Shown: positions 16,927-24,586 of the stretch, one piece after another
How positions within the stretch are numbered: the stretch's first letter is position 1
Layout: each line of letters starts with the position of its first letter
From: Domibacillus indicus
Lineage (GTDB): Bacteria > Bacillota > Bacilli > Bacillales > Domibacillaceae
Reading direction: 5' to 3'
Assembly (NCBI RefSeq): GCF_023715895.1
Contig: NZ_JAMBOO010000004.1
Span: forward strand, 248,001 to 312,000
DNA length: 64,000 bases
Program-made: the position numbers and the translations under genes
Notes under the pieces: model-generated
Told to the model about the DNA's origin: nothing
The model's input: only the letters and a program-made list of their open reading frames with translations
Database searches by the model: none

Positions 16927-17478
16927 ATGCTGAAAAATATTATTCGTGAACGCCGTTCCATCAAGAAATTTAACGGCAAGCCTGTAGCGCTGTCCGATGT
17001 TACAGCTGTATTAGAGGATGCAGTGTGGGCGCCGAATCATGGCTGCCGCGAGCCATGGCGTTTTGTTGTTGCAGCTGAAGAGGGACTCCAGGCGATGCGG
17101 GAAACGCTGAAAGAATGCACAATCCCAAAATGGAATTTGCTTCCGGAAGAAGAGCTGAAGAAAAAAACAGCCGGTTTTGCACTGCCTGGCGCTTTTGTAT
17201 TTGTCATTGTGCCGGAGGATCCGCGCCAAAAAGAACGGCTGGAAGATTTCTCGGCTGCAAGCGCCCTTATTCAAAACGCCCAGCTGCTTGCCTGGGAGCA
17301 GGGCATCGGCACATGCTGGAAAACACCAGCCTGGCTGGATGCGCCAAAGTTTCGTGAAACGCTTGGTGTAAAGCCGGGCGAGCGGATTTTGGCTTTGCTG
17401 CAATTCGGCTATTACGACGAATTGCCGCAGGCAAGAGAACGGACGCCGGTCCAAGAGAAAATTACGTATTTTAAATAA
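16927..17478 (+). CDS. Nitroreductase-family flavoprotein
   Basis: A 183-residue FMN-dependent oxidoreductase. The N-terminal IIRERRSIKKFNGKPV binds FMN phosphate, WAPNHGCREPWRFVV is the second FMN loop, and SALIQNAQLLAWEQGIGTCW is the dimer and flavin helix. It acts in the cytosol with NAD(P)H on an unknown substrate. ATG 16927 is set by GAGGTGG; the GTG at 16918 would overlap that site. It shares a bidirectional terminator with pdxK. Confidence 0.88.
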   Translation: MLKNIIRERRSIKKFNGKPVALSDVTAVLEDAVWAPNHGCREPWRFVVAAEEGLQAMRETLKECTIPKWNLLPEEELKKKTAGFALPGAFVFVIVPEDPRQKERLEDFSAASALIQNAQLLAWEQGIGTCWKTPAWLDAPKFRETLGVKPGERILALLQFGYYDELPQARERTPVQEKITYFK

Positions 17479-17479
17479 A

Positions 17480-17513
17480 AAGAAAATCCCGTCCAAGCAG
17501 GCGGGATTTTCTT
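17480..17513. terminator. Bidirectional terminator between nitroreductase and pdxK
   Basis: A GAAAATCCCG/CGGGATTTTC stem with A-rich left flank and T-rich right flank. Confidence 0.85.
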
Positions 17514-17518
17514 ATGTG

Positions 17519-18316
17519 TTATTTATGGTTGTAAGCACCGTGCATAACAGGGCCGACATACTCGTTCAGTTTCCAGCCGTGTTTAATCGCTGCATTTACG
17601 AAATCCTTCGCATTATGGACTGCTGTTTTTACGTCCTGCCCGTTTGCCAGGTTGGCCGTAATAGCAGCCGCAAACGTACAGCCTGCACCATGATTGTAAG
17701 TGGTGTTATGCTTTTCACCTTCTAGCAGCTCAAATTCATTGCCATCGTAGAAAAGGTCAACCGCTTTTTCGCTTTGCAGCTGCTTGCCGCCTTTAACGAC
17801 TACGTTTTTTGCACCAAGCGCATGGATTTTTTGAGCCGCTTCTTTCATATCATCAATCGTGCGGATCGGGCCGACACCAGAAAGCTGCCATGCTTCAAAC
17901 AAGTTTGGTGTAACAACGGTCGCAAGCGGAAGAAGAGAGTCGCGTGTTGCTTCGGCTGCTTCTGGATTCAACACTTCATCTTCGCCTTTGCAGACCATAA
18001 CCGGGTCGATGACGACTTTTTGAATATCGTTCTCTTTAATAGAAGCTGCTGCCGTTTCGATAATTTCAGGCGTAGCAAGCATTCCTGTTTTCAGCGCATC
18101 AATGCCAGTGGACATGGCTGTTTTTAACTGAGCCTGAAGCGTGTCGATTGCCAGTGGAAACACGCCGTGGTTCCAGCCGTTATCGGGGTCCATTGTGACA
18201 ATTGTCGTAAGGGCTGTCATGCCATATGTGCCGTGCTCCTGGAAGGTCTTCAAGTCGGCTTGGATGCCAGCGCCGCCGCTTGTATCTGATCCTGCAATGG
18301 TTAATGTTTTTTTCAT
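17519..18316 (-). CDS. pdxK: Pyridoxine/pyridoxal kinase (PdxK, ThiD-like fold)
   Basis: A 265-residue ribokinase-fold kinase that phosphorylates vitamin B6 vitamers. AGSDTSGGAGIQADLKTF is the substrate loop and [16 protein letters not shown] the anion hole with the catalytic Asp replaced by Cys, typical of this PdxK type. The wording VMVCKG-x-DEVL and TPNLFEAW agrees with B. subtilis PdxK more than with ThiD. The start is ATG 18316, after AAGGAGGAATT; the open frame further upstream is non-coding. ThiD-like activity on HMP cannot be excluded. Confidence 0.9.
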   Translation of the reverse strand: MKKTLTIAGSDTSGGAGIQADLKTFQEHGTYGMTALTTIVTMDPDNGWNHGVFPLAIDTLQAQLKTAMSTGIDALKTGMLATPEIIETAAASIKENDIQKVVIDPVMVCKGEDEVLNPEAAEATRDSLLPLATVVTPNLFEAWQLSGVGPIRTIDDMKEAAQKIHALGAKNVVVKGGKQLQSEKAVDLFYDGNEFELLEGEKHNTTYNHGAGCTFAAAITANLANGQDVKTAVHNAKDFVNAAIKHGWKLNEYVGPVMHGAYNHK

Positions 18317-18375
18317 GATGCAATTCCTCCTTTTTAACACTTCTTTTAGTTTAAGAAACAATAGGGAAATGTACA

Positions 18376-18404
18376 AGAAAAAACGCCCTTTTTAAAGGAC
18401 GCTT
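18376..18404 (-). terminator. Terminator of the YflT-like stress gene
   Basis: A GCGTCCTTT/AAAGGGCG stem, followed by T6 on the minus strand. The stop codon of the gene is in the stem. Confidence 0.8.
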
Positions 18405-18763
18405 TGATCGTTGGAATTGGCCGAACTTCGGTCCTCCGGATTTTTATCTGTCGCAACGACGGCAATAAGCCCCCGGTCAAGCTGTTCTTCATACTCGGCT
18501 GCTTCGGATTCGCTCATTCCGAGGCTGTGGAGCTTCGAACGCAGCTCGTCCCCGCGGTTTTTAAATACATTGCCGACTGTGCCGGATAAGCCCTGCTCCT
18601 TGAAGCCGACTGAGCCGCTGTTGGTCGCATCAGTTAACTGTTTAGATTCATCTTTATCGTGGGCAAACACATAAATCGCTTCTTTGGAAAATCCATCTTG
18701 TGAAAAAGCCGTTACGGCACTGGCCGCTTCTGTATGGTTTCGAACAATTTTCGCGGTATACAC
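18392..18763 (-). CDS. General stress protein, YflT/GSP17M domain
   Basis: A 123-residue soluble protein. The single domain runs from YTAKIVRNHTEAASAVTAF through IYVFAHDKDESKQLTD to LDRGLIAVVATD, and resembles the heat-induced stress protein YflT. The C-terminus is acidic and disordered. GTG 18763 is set by GGAGG seven bases upstream; the ATG at 18787 has none. A near-perfect sigma-B promoter lies 37-61 bp upstream, so it should belong to the general stress regulon. The same domain occurs in the DUF2382 protein at 39563. Biochemical role unknown. Confidence 0.85.
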   Translation of the reverse strand: MYTAKIVRNHTEAASAVTAFSQDGFSKEAIYVFAHDKDESKQLTDATNSGSVGFKEQGLSGTVGNVFKNRGDELRSKLHSLGMSESEAAEYEEQLDRGLIAVVATDKNPEDRSSANSNDQSVL

Positions 18764-18799
18764 AGAAAGACCTCCTCGTATTTTCACGTTCGCTTTGTT

Positions 18800-18824
18800 A
18801 TACCCGCCCGCTTTATTTTTAAAC
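18800..18824 (-). promoter_or_regulatory. Sigma-B promoter of the YflT-like gene
   Basis: On the minus strand GTTTAA is followed by 13 bp and GGGTAT, an excellent match to the sigma-B consensus. It lies about 40 bp before the start codon. Confidence 0.8.
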
Positions 18825-18864
18825 AGCGGCTCATTCCTTTATAATGAAGAAGGAGGTGAGCCGC

Positions 18865-19548
18865 ATGAATAAAAAAATCTTAACAAATGACTGGGCACCG
18901 CTGCTTGAAGGTGAATTTGAAAAACCTTATTACCAGGAGCTGCGGTCATTCTTAAAAGAAGAATACAGTACACAGGTGATTCATCCTGATATGGATGATA
19001 TTTTTAATGCCCTTCATTTTACGCCGTACCAAAATGTAAAGGTCGTCATTCTTGGCCAGGACCCGTATCATGGACCAAACCAGGCGCACGGCTTAAGCTT
19101 TTCGGTTCAGCCTGGCATTAAACCGCCGCCATCCTTAAAAAATATGTATAAGGAATTGAAGGAAGATATTGGATGCGAGATACCGAATCATGGATATTTA
19201 AAACAATGGACAGATGAAGGTGTTCTCCTGTTAAACACTGTTTTAACTGTACGAGAGGGAAAAGCAAATTCTCATCGGAGCAAGGGGTGGGAAACGTTTA
19301 CGGATCAGGTAATCAGACTTATCAGCGAGCGGGAGAAGCCGGTTGTATTTTTACTTTGGGGAAGACCGGCACAAAGCAAAAAAGCCTTAATCGACATAAA
19401 CAGGCATGTTATTATTGAATCGCCTCATCCAAGTCCATTATCAGCATCACGCGGATTTTTCGGAAGCCGGCCATTCTCCAAGGCAAATGAAGCGCTCGCT
19501 TCTATGGGAGAAAGCCCGATTAATTGGTGCCTCGATTCAAACGTATAA
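18865..19548 (+). CDS. ung: Uracil-DNA glycosylase
   Basis: Ung removes uracil from DNA, starting base excision repair. It has 227 residues. The water-activating loop is [18 protein letters not shown] (Asp66), and the Leu intercalation loop is [14 protein letters not shown] 18865 is preceded by AAGGAGGTG; the ATG at 18844 is part of that site. It is divergent from the YflT-like gene and followed by the small ywdI-ywdK genes, as in B. subtilis. Confidence 0.97.
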   Translation: MNKKILTNDWAPLLEGEFEKPYYQELRSFLKEEYSTQVIHPDMDDIFNALHFTPYQNVKVVILGQDPYHGPNQAHGLSFSVQPGIKPPPSLKNMYKELKEDIGCEIPNHGYLKQWTDEGVLLLNTVLTVREGKANSHRSKGWETFTDQVIRLISEREKPVVFLLWGRPAQSKKALIDINRHVIIESPHPSPLSASRGFFGSRPFSKANEALASMGESPINWCLDSNV

Positions 19549-19681
19549 AGAACAAAGAAAGCAAAAAAGCAGGCTGTCTGGAAGCGTCTGTTCTTTTATA
19601 AGCAAAGTCTTGGACTATGCAGCCCAGCCTTTTTCAGGTTATCTGCTTTAAAAAAACGTGCGTATATTTCTAGCAGCCTGA

Positions 19682-19697
19682 TGTTTCACGTGAAACG
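19682..19697. promoter_or_regulatory. parS: parS-like site (ParB/Spo0J binding)
   Basis: TGTTTCACGTGAAACG matches the 16-bp parS palindrome TGTTTCACGTGAAACA at 15 of 16 positions. It sits between ung and the next small gene and seems not to be inside a real reading frame. Binding by Spo0J is inferred from the match. Confidence 0.8.
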
Positions 19698-19707
19698 GGG
19701 AAGGGAC

Positions 19708-19890
19708 GTGTTGAAAGCGGAACCGAATTGTATGAAATGCCGGCATTTTTTTGTCACATGGGATGCGCAGGCTCCTCGTGGCTGCCGGGCATTTGGATTT
19801 AAAACAAAGCAGATGCCGTCTGTGGTTGTAAAACGGTCATCAGGCCATCCATGTTTTCAATTTTCTCCGAAAGAAGGTGTTAAAAAGTGA
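19708..19890 (+). CDS. Small Cys-containing conserved protein downstream of ung
   Basis: A protein of about 60 residues with CMKCRHFF near the start, then PRGCRAFGFKTKQMPS and HPCFQFSP. The four Cys could bind a metal. GTG 19708 or TTG 19711 follows GGGGAAGGGA; the ATG at 19681 would place the parS-like site inside the gene and has no ribosome binding site. Its stop overlaps the start of ywdI by 4 nt (GTGA), so both are translated together. Function unknown. Confidence 0.7.
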   Translation: MLKAEPNCMKCRHFFVTWDAQAPRGCRAFGFKTKQMPSVVVKRSSGHPCFQFSPKEGVKK

Positions 19891-20165
19891 ATGTATCCCA
19901 TGAGAAAGTGCTGCAGAAAATGGAGCAGGAAATAGCTGCAGCAAGAAACGCCGGTCCAGGAGAAATGGAACGGCATATTTATGCGATCAAATCGATGTGC
20001 GACTTGCTTATTGGAGCTGGAATGGACATGCCTGCGCCGAAGCAGGCTTCTGTTGTGCCAGCCGTCATGCCGCCGCCAGTCCAGGAGCCTGTGCAGATTG
20101 TTGGCCAGAAAGAGCGGATCGCGACAGAAGACGGTTCAAATGGCGATTCAATTTTTGATTTTTAA
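19887..20165 (+). CDS. ywdI: YwdI family protein (DUF5327)
   Basis: A 92-residue soluble protein. The conserved part is the N-terminal helix VLQKMEQEIAAARN and the helix HIYAIKSMCDLLIGAG; the rest is Pro-rich and disordered. GTG start in a GTGA overlap with the previous gene. It is assigned by sequence and by position between ung and ywdK as in B. subtilis. Function unknown. Confidence 0.75.
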   Translation: MNVSHEKVLQKMEQEIAAARNAGPGEMERHIYAIKSMCDLLIGAGMDMPAPKQASVVPAVMPPPVQEPVQIVGQKERIATEDGSNGDSIFDF

Positions 20166-20177
20166 AGGAGCAGAATC

Positions 20178-20549
20178 ATGAAATTATTTATTATTTTAGG
20201 GGCGATCCATGCCTTTTTAGCGGTTGCGCTTGGCGCCTTTGGTTCCCACGGGCTTGAAGGAAAAGTAGAAGCGAAGTACTTAGACATTTGGAAAACAGCG
20301 GTTCAATACCAAATGTTTCATGCGCTCGGTTTAATAATCGTCGGCTTTTTAATGGGGCAGTTTGCGGGCAGCTCTGCACTGAACTGGTCAGGCTGGCTTA
20401 TGTTTGCAGGAATCATGCTGTTTTCCGGCAGCTTATTTGTGTTAGTTCTTACAGGTATCAGCAAGCTTGGTGCGATTACGCCGATTGGCGGCGTGGCATT
20501 TCTTGCTGCCTGGGTACTGCTTATTGTAGCGGCCGTTAAAAATATGTAG
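20178..20549 (+). CDS. ywdK: DUF423 family membrane protein YwdK
   Basis: A 123-residue integral membrane protein with four hydrophobic segments, about residues 4-22, 43-62, 68-90 and 98-120. The family mark is ALGAFGSHGLEGKVEAKYLD with WKTAVQYQMFHALGL. It is 12 bp after ywdI with an AAAGGAG site. Function unknown; it belongs with ung and ywdI in one transcription unit ended by a strong terminator. Confidence 0.9.
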   Translation: MKLFIILGAIHAFLAVALGAFGSHGLEGKVEAKYLDIWKTAVQYQMFHALGLIIVGFLMGQFAGSSALNWSGWLMFAGIMLFSGSLFVLVLTGISKLGAITPIGGVAFLAAWVLLIVAAVKNM

Positions 20550-20550
20550 G

Positions 20551-20579
20551 AAAAAAGCGGCCTCCATGCCGCTTTTTTC
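20551..20579 (+). terminator. Terminator after ywdK (copy 1 of a duplicated hairpin)
   Basis: A6, then the core AGCGGCCTCCATGCCGCT, then T6. The same 18-bp core recurs at 20739-20756 in the same orientation. Confidence 0.9.
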
Positions 20580-20735
20580 AAGCTGTCCTCAATCGCCTGC
20601 TTTCGGCATCACTTGCCGGCTGTAAATGCTCATGACTTTCACACAAGAGGTCACTTCGCTTCCGGGCAGGCGGCCCTCCTGGATGAGCAGACGTTTTCTA
20701 ATCAGCCTGTTTTCTTGCTTTGTCTACATGCTCAC
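20580..20735. repeat. Repeat-like intergenic insert between duplicated terminators (site A)
   Basis: A 156-bp GC-richer spacer with no plausible gene. It contains a segment (CCTCCTGG ... GCCGCC on the minus strand) and an end motif TTTGTCTACA that recur in the insert at 27126-27399. It is bracketed by direct copies of the ywdK terminator core. Confidence 0.55.
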
Positions 20736-20763
20736 AAGAGCGGCCTCCATGCCGCTCTTTTTT
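20736..20763. terminator. Second copy of the ywdK terminator hairpin, beside gerQ
   Basis: The core AGCGGCCTCCATGCCGCT again, with a 1-bp longer stem and a T6 run on the plus strand. The A-run on the left is lost, so as a minus-strand terminator for gerQ it is weak. Confidence 0.75.
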
Positions 20764-21274
20764 AACTAAACGGGTACTCGTAAGCAATTTCTCCATCAAA
20801 GACAGCATAATCAAGGTAAAGAAGCGGAATTAAAAAGCGCTGGTTGGTTGAAGGACTGCTTAAAATAAGGTGGTCACGCCCGGCTGCTTCAATGCGGCCG
20901 CGGAACACTTTAGCATTCCATTCTTTATTGTTTTCAAACGTTGTATACACGGTCACCATTTTGCCGCGGTTTAAACGGAAAATATTTTCAATGTAGGATT
21001 CTTCAACTTGCGGCAGGCCGGCTCCTCCGCCAGGTCCGCCAGGCCCCATGCCCTGGCCCATACCCGGTCCCATGCCTTGACCCATACCAGGCCCCATGCC
21101 CTGGCCCATACCCTGGCCCATACCCTGGCCCATACCCTGGCCCATACCCTGGCCCATACCCTGGCCCATACCTACTGGAGGCAGTGTCTGCGGCCCGGTT
21201 TGGTTCATACTTCCTTGATTCATGCTTCCCTGATTCATCGGTCCCTGGGCCGGTACATACTGAAATGGATTCAT
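20762..21274 (-). CDS. gerQ: Spore coat protein GerQ
   Basis: GerQ is a coat protein needed for CwlJ function in spore germination. This one has 170 residues. The conserved C-terminal domain begins at VEESYIENIFRLNRGK and runs to YLDYAVFDGEIAYEYPF, matching the family closely. The N-terminal half is low complexity: MNQGS repeats and then about ten Gly-Gln-Gly-Met units encoded by a 12-bp tandem repeat. In B. subtilis, N-terminal Lys residues of GerQ are crosslinked by the transglutaminase Tgl; here the N-terminal half holds no Lys. The start ATG 21274 has GGAGG upstream. It lies directly after cwlJ, as in B. subtilis. Confidence 0.92.
   Translation of the reverse strand: MNPFQYVPAQGPMNQGSMNQGSMNQTGPQTLPPVGMGQGMGQGMGQGMGQGMGQGMGQGMGPGMGQGMGPGMGQGMGPGGPGGGAGLPQVEESYIENIFRLNRGKMVTVYTTFENNKEWNAKVFRGRIEAAGRDHLILSSPSTNQRFLIPLLYLDYAVFDGEIAYEYPFS
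21050..21173. repeat. 12-bp tandem repeats inside gerQ
   Basis: The unit CCCATACCCTGG, with variants such as CCCATGCCCTGG, repeats about ten times with a perfect run at the right end. It encodes Gly-Gln-Gly-Met on the minus strand. The copy number is likely to vary between strains. Confidence 0.9.
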
Positions 21275-21294
21275 GAAAAAAAACGCCTCCTTAT

Positions 21295-21683
21295 TTAGTA
21301 AACAGATGGACAAACAGAACGAAGCGGACTAAAAAAGCAGTGGGATTTATATCGGCCGGTATTCGGCTGGTTAAACCACTGGGCAGGGCATCCGCCGGCT
21401 GGCTCAAAAAACCAAAGGGCATTGGAAGCCGGATGATAGCGGCCGCCTCTTAATACTTTTCGTGTCAGGTCGATGTCCTGCTGGCGGTCACCTTGATAAA
21501 AATAGCCTTTCTGTGTTGCTTCAAAGCCGCCGGGTGAGTGAAAAACCATTTGGCGGATTGTGCGGATATCTTTGAAATCAAGACAGTCAGACCGTGTCCG
21601 GTTTACGCCGACATTGCTAACTATCACCATGCCAAGCGTGCCGGAAATTTTACATCCTCTTCCGTATGAGCAACAACAGCCAC
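21295..21683 (-). pseudogene. cwlJ: cwlJ, spore cortex-lytic enzyme gene, frameshifted
   Basis: A GTG start at 21683 with GGGAGG upstream gives MAVVAHTEEDVK, the expected CwlJ N-terminus, and then the frame runs into stops. The rest of CwlJ (GMVIVSNVGVNRTRSDCLDF to CPAQWFNQPNTGRYKSHCFF) is in another frame from about 21640. Compared with the B. subtilis protein from memory, 13 residues are replaced by 5 nt at about 21640-21648, a net loss near 34 bp. The missing part holds the RAEAEGE stretch with the expected catalytic Glu. Re-initiation at ATG 21630 would give 111 residues without that Glu. A sequencing error is possible but a 34-bp loss is large for one. Confidence 0.8.
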
Positions 21684-21701
21684 ATCAACACCTCCCGATT
21701 T

Positions 21702-21724
21702 ACTTTATGCAAAGCGCATAAAGT
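21702..21724. repeat. Perfect 9-bp inverted repeat upstream of cwlJ
   Basis: ACTTTATGC and GCATAAAGT with a 5-bp centre, just upstream of the cwlJ ribosome binding site. It may be an operator or part of the promoter; no match to a known site. Confidence 0.6.
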
Positions 21725-21811
21725 CGGTGCTGGGCTTACGCCTGAATCCATAAACTCTAACCATTATGGGCCATACAATAAAAGGGGAGTGACGGCAAAA
21801 AATGCACATAA

Positions 21812-21843
21812 AAAAACGATGCCTGAAAGACACCGTCTGAAAA
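21812..21843 (-). terminator. Terminator after hemQ
   Basis: On the minus strand ACGGTG pairs with CATCGT across a short loop and is followed by T7. Confidence 0.6.
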
Positions 21844-21845
21844 GG

Positions 21846-22592
21846 TTATTGGATATGCATCATTTGTGTAAACTTTTCGTCTGTCAGCAAATGGCCGACA
21901 AAGAAAGAACCGAATTCGCCGTAGCGGGCACTTACTTCATCAAAGCGCATCTCATAGATGAGCTTTTTAAACTGAAGTACATCATCCGCATAAAGCGTGA
22001 CACCCCATTCGTAATCGTCAAATCCAACGGAACCAGTAATAATCTGTTTCACAAGGCCGGCATACTGGCGGCCAATCATACCGTGGCTGCGCATTAAATT
22101 GCCGCGGTCTTTCATTGGCAGCATGTACCAGTTATCTTCACCCTGGCGGCGTTTATCCATTGGATAGAAGCATACATACTCTGTTTTAGGAAGCTCCGGA
22201 TACAAACGAGCGCGAATTTGCGGGTTTTGGTACGGATCTTCCTCAGAAGACAGGTAGTTGCTTAGTTCGACAACGGATACATAGGAATACGCCGGGATGG
22301 TAAACTCGGCAATTTTCAGCTTGTTGAATTCTGTTTCAATTACATTCAGCTCTGCCATTGTCGGGCGCAGAATCATCAGCATAAAATCAGCTTTTTGGCC
22401 AATAATGCTGTAGAAGGAGTGGCTGCCAGCTTTCATTTCCTGTGTTTCTTCCAGTTTATATAAGAATTTGCGGAATTCGGCCAGAGCACCTTCTCGTTCA
22501 CTGCTTGACAGCATTTTCCACGCTGCCCAGTCAATCGAGCGGAAATCGTGCAGGCAATACCAGCCGTCCAGCGTTTTTGCTGCTTCACTCAT
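21846..22592 (-). CDS. hemQ: Coproheme decarboxylase HemQ
   Basis: HemQ, a chlorite-dismutase-fold enzyme, decarboxylates Fe-coproporphyrin III to haem b in the coproporphyrin-dependent pathway of Firmicutes. It has 248 residues. [15 protein letters not shown] opens the first ferredoxin-like half, [20 protein letters not shown] carries the catalytic Tyr, and [13 protein letters not shown] holds the proximal His. ATG 22592 is chosen because GGAG lies nine bases upstream, whereas ATG 22601 overlaps it. It is divergent from lipL. Confidence 0.95.
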   Translation of the reverse strand: MSEAAKTLDGWYCLHDFRSIDWAAWKMLSSSEREGALAEFRKFLYKLEETQEMKAGSHSFYSIIGQKADFMLMILRPTMAELNVIETEFNKLKIAEFTIPAYSYVSVVELSNYLSSEEDPYQNPQIRARLYPELPKTEYVCFYPMDKRRQGEDNWYMLPMKDRGNLMRSHGMIGRQYAGLVKQIITGSVGFDDYEWGVTLYADDVLQFKKLIYEMRFDEVSARYGEFGSFFVGHLLTDEKFTQMMHIQ

Positions 22593-22703
22593 GTTCTTCA
22601 TCTCCTATGTAGTATAGTCCTACTTACTATATCATAAAAAGCTTGAACGACTCCCGCCAGAAGGCTACAGTAAAAGAAGAACATTTTGTGAAGGAGAATC
22701 GTT

Positions 22704-23534
22704 ATGGATCAATCAGAAGCGCTTCTGCGCCGTCCGCTTTGGCGGTTTATCGACCAATCCGCTTACGGGCCAGGATTTAACCCTATTCATTCATTTGCTA
22801 CTGATGACGCCCTTGCAACAGCGATCGGCGCCGGGCAAAGCCCTGCAACGGCCCGTGCCTGGGTGCATCATGACACCATTGTGCTTGGCATTCAAGATAC
22901 AAAGCTGCCTTATTTAAAAGAAGGGGTGGAGGTGCTTGAGAACGAGGGCTACCGGGTCATTGTCCGCAATTCAGGCGGGCTTGCGGTGCTTTTAGACGAA
23001 GGTGTACTGAACTTATCGCTTTTGGTGCCGGACACGGAAAAGGGCATCGATATTGACCGCGGCTATGAAGCGATGTATACACTCGTTCGCCATATGTTTC
23101 CGGAGGCCGATATCGATGCCTATGAAATTGTTGGATCCTACTGTCCAGGAAGCTATGATCTTAGCATTGGCGGCAAGAAATTCGCTGGCATTTCGCAGCG
23201 CCGCTTGAAAAAAGGTGTAGCCGTTCAAATCTACTTGTGTGTAAATGGAAGCGGCTCAGAGCGTGCCGCAGCTGTCCGTTCTTTTTACGAAGCAGCCAAG
23301 CGGCAGGCTCAGACAAAATGGGTGTACCCTGATATTCAGCCCGAGGTGATGGCTTCACTTGAAGAGCTGATCAGAAAACCGCTCACCATCCAAGATGTCA
23401 TCATACGATTTTTAAAGTCGCTGCAAGAACTTGGCGGTCCGCTTGAAAGCGGCTCTATGACGTCATTTGAAGCAGATGTCTTTGACGGTTATTTGCAGCG
23501 TGTGATCGAACGAAACGACAGGGCTCTTGCTTAA
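22704..23534 (+). CDS. lipL: Octanoyl-[GcvH]:protein N-octanoyltransferase LipL
   Basis: LipL moves the octanoyl group from GcvH to E2 subunits in the B. subtilis-type lipoate pathway. It has 276 residues. The lipoate ligase-like fold shows [20 protein letters not shown], the nucleophile Cys147 in [18 protein letters not shown] and FAGISQRR after it. Position next to an rsfA-like gene agrees with ywfL in B. subtilis. A good AAGGAG site precedes the ATG. Confidence 0.93.
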   Translation: MDQSEALLRRPLWRFIDQSAYGPGFNPIHSFATDDALATAIGAGQSPATARAWVHHDTIVLGIQDTKLPYLKEGVEVLENEGYRVIVRNSGGLAVLLDEGVLNLSLLVPDTEKGIDIDRGYEAMYTLVRHMFPEADIDAYEIVGSYCPGSYDLSIGGKKFAGISQRRLKKGVAVQIYLCVNGSGSERAAAVRSFYEAAKRQAQTKWVYPDIQPEVMASLEELIRKPLTIQDVIIRFLKSLQELGGPLESGSMTSFEADVFDGYLQRVIERNDRALA

Positions 23535-23536
23535 TA

Positions 23537-24088
23537 TTACTCTGCCACTTTTTCCAGGTTTCCGTTTTGTTCCATCTTAAAGGTAACCGCAGCGCCTTCT
23601 TCGTCATCTAATGCGACAAACTTGCGGGCGCGGTTCATGATTTTCATTAGTGTTTCATAGTCTTCCTGCATAATTTCAGATGACTGTTCTATTTTATTCA
23701 AGCGGCACTGCAGCTGCTCATTCTCGACACGCAGCCGCTCGTTTTCTGCTTTAACTGCATCGATAGAATCAAGACTTTGCAAATAGCCGATCACATCAGC
23801 CATTGTGATCGCCAGCGAACCTTCTGCCGGCGGCGTATACAGCGTCTTTTTCTCGATGGTACGGCTGCGCTGCTTGCGCTGCTTTTTAGCGAGGCTGAGT
23901 GCTTTTTCGTACTGGGTGCGCACAACAGCGTTCCAGCGGAATCCGCAGGCAGCTGATGTGCGGTTTAATAAGTCGCCGACTTCTTCAAATGCGTTTAATT
24001 GCGTGCTTCCTTCGCGTACGTGACGAAGAACGGTTTCGGCGAGCAGCAGATCGTTTTCTTCTGACCAGGCATCTTGACGAACTTTCAT
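23537..24088 (-). CDS. rsfA: RsfA-family prespore transcription factor
   Basis: A 183-residue DNA-binding protein. Residues 1-62 form a Myb-like domain ([20 protein letters not shown] and [14 protein letters not shown]), and residues 110-150 a coiled coil ([20 protein letters not shown]). RsfA tunes sigma-F-dependent genes in the forespore; the paralogue GerR acts in the mother cell. Position next to lipL favours RsfA, though it is shorter than the B. subtilis protein. It is convergent with lipL with only 2 bp between stops and no clear terminator. Confidence 0.8.
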   Translation of the reverse strand: MKVRQDAWSEENDLLLAETVLRHVREGSTQLNAFEEVGDLLNRTSAACGFRWNAVVRTQYEKALSLAKKQRKQRSRTIEKKTLYTPPAEGSLAITMADVIGYLQSLDSIDAVKAENERLRVENEQLQCRLNKIEQSSEIMQEDYETLMKIMNRARKFVALDDEEGAAVTFKMEQNGNLEKVAE

Positions 24089-24225
24089 CTTATCATCTCT
24101 CCTTATGAAAATAGTCTCTATGAACAGGATTGCCAGATAGGATTTCTTTTATACGCGGCAAGCTTGCAAACATGCTTTTTTCCATGTAAAATATCGGGAT
24201 GAATAAACGGAAAGGAAGAGTTAAT

Positions 24226-24450
24226 ATGGCGAATGAATTTCGCGTATGCGATGATTGCCAGGCAGTGAATCTGAAAACACTGATTCCGAAGCTCGAAAAA
24301 TTGGATCCGGATGCATCCATTGATGTAAAATGCCAATCCTATTGCGGCCCTGGCCGAAAAAAAACGTTTGCTTTTGTCAATAATCGTCCAGTTGCGGCAT
24401 TGACAGAAGATGAATTGATGGAGAAAATACAGAAAAAATTAAAGTCATAA
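24226..24450 (+). CDS. DUF1450 family small protein
   Basis: A 74-residue protein of the YuzB-like family. Four Cys sit in CDDCQ near the start and CQSYCGPG in the middle, a likely metal or Fe-S site, and the end [13 protein letters not shown] is helical. ATG 24226 follows AAAGGAAGAG. Function unknown. It is a single gene with a terminator, divergent from the rsfA-like gene. Confidence 0.75.
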   Translation: MANEFRVCDDCQAVNLKTLIPKLEKLDPDASIDVKCQSYCGPGRKKTFAFVNNRPVAALTEDELMEKIQKKLKS

Positions 24451-24455
24451 TGTGA

Positions 24456-24490
24456 ATCACCTTTTCTTTCGAAAAAAGGTGATTTTTTTC
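24456..24490 (+). terminator. Terminator after DUF1450 gene
   Basis: An AATCACCTTTT/AAAAGGTGATT stem followed by T6. Confidence 0.85.
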
Positions 24491-24586
24491 TATGTGCTAG
24501 CAGTATATGCATTTGTCAATGCGAATTTTCCCATAATGATTGATTTTTCCGTTATAATGAACAAAAAAGAGACGGGGGGCGCGCAT

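Noticed and set aside
21050-21173. Possible CRISPR-like array
   Set aside because: The 12-bp units are contiguous without spacers and encode Gly-Gln-Gly-Met inside gerQ.
24452-24586. Longer starts for ywfO
   Set aside because: They overlap the upstream terminator and a TATAAT box; GTG 24587 has a G6 ribosome binding site.
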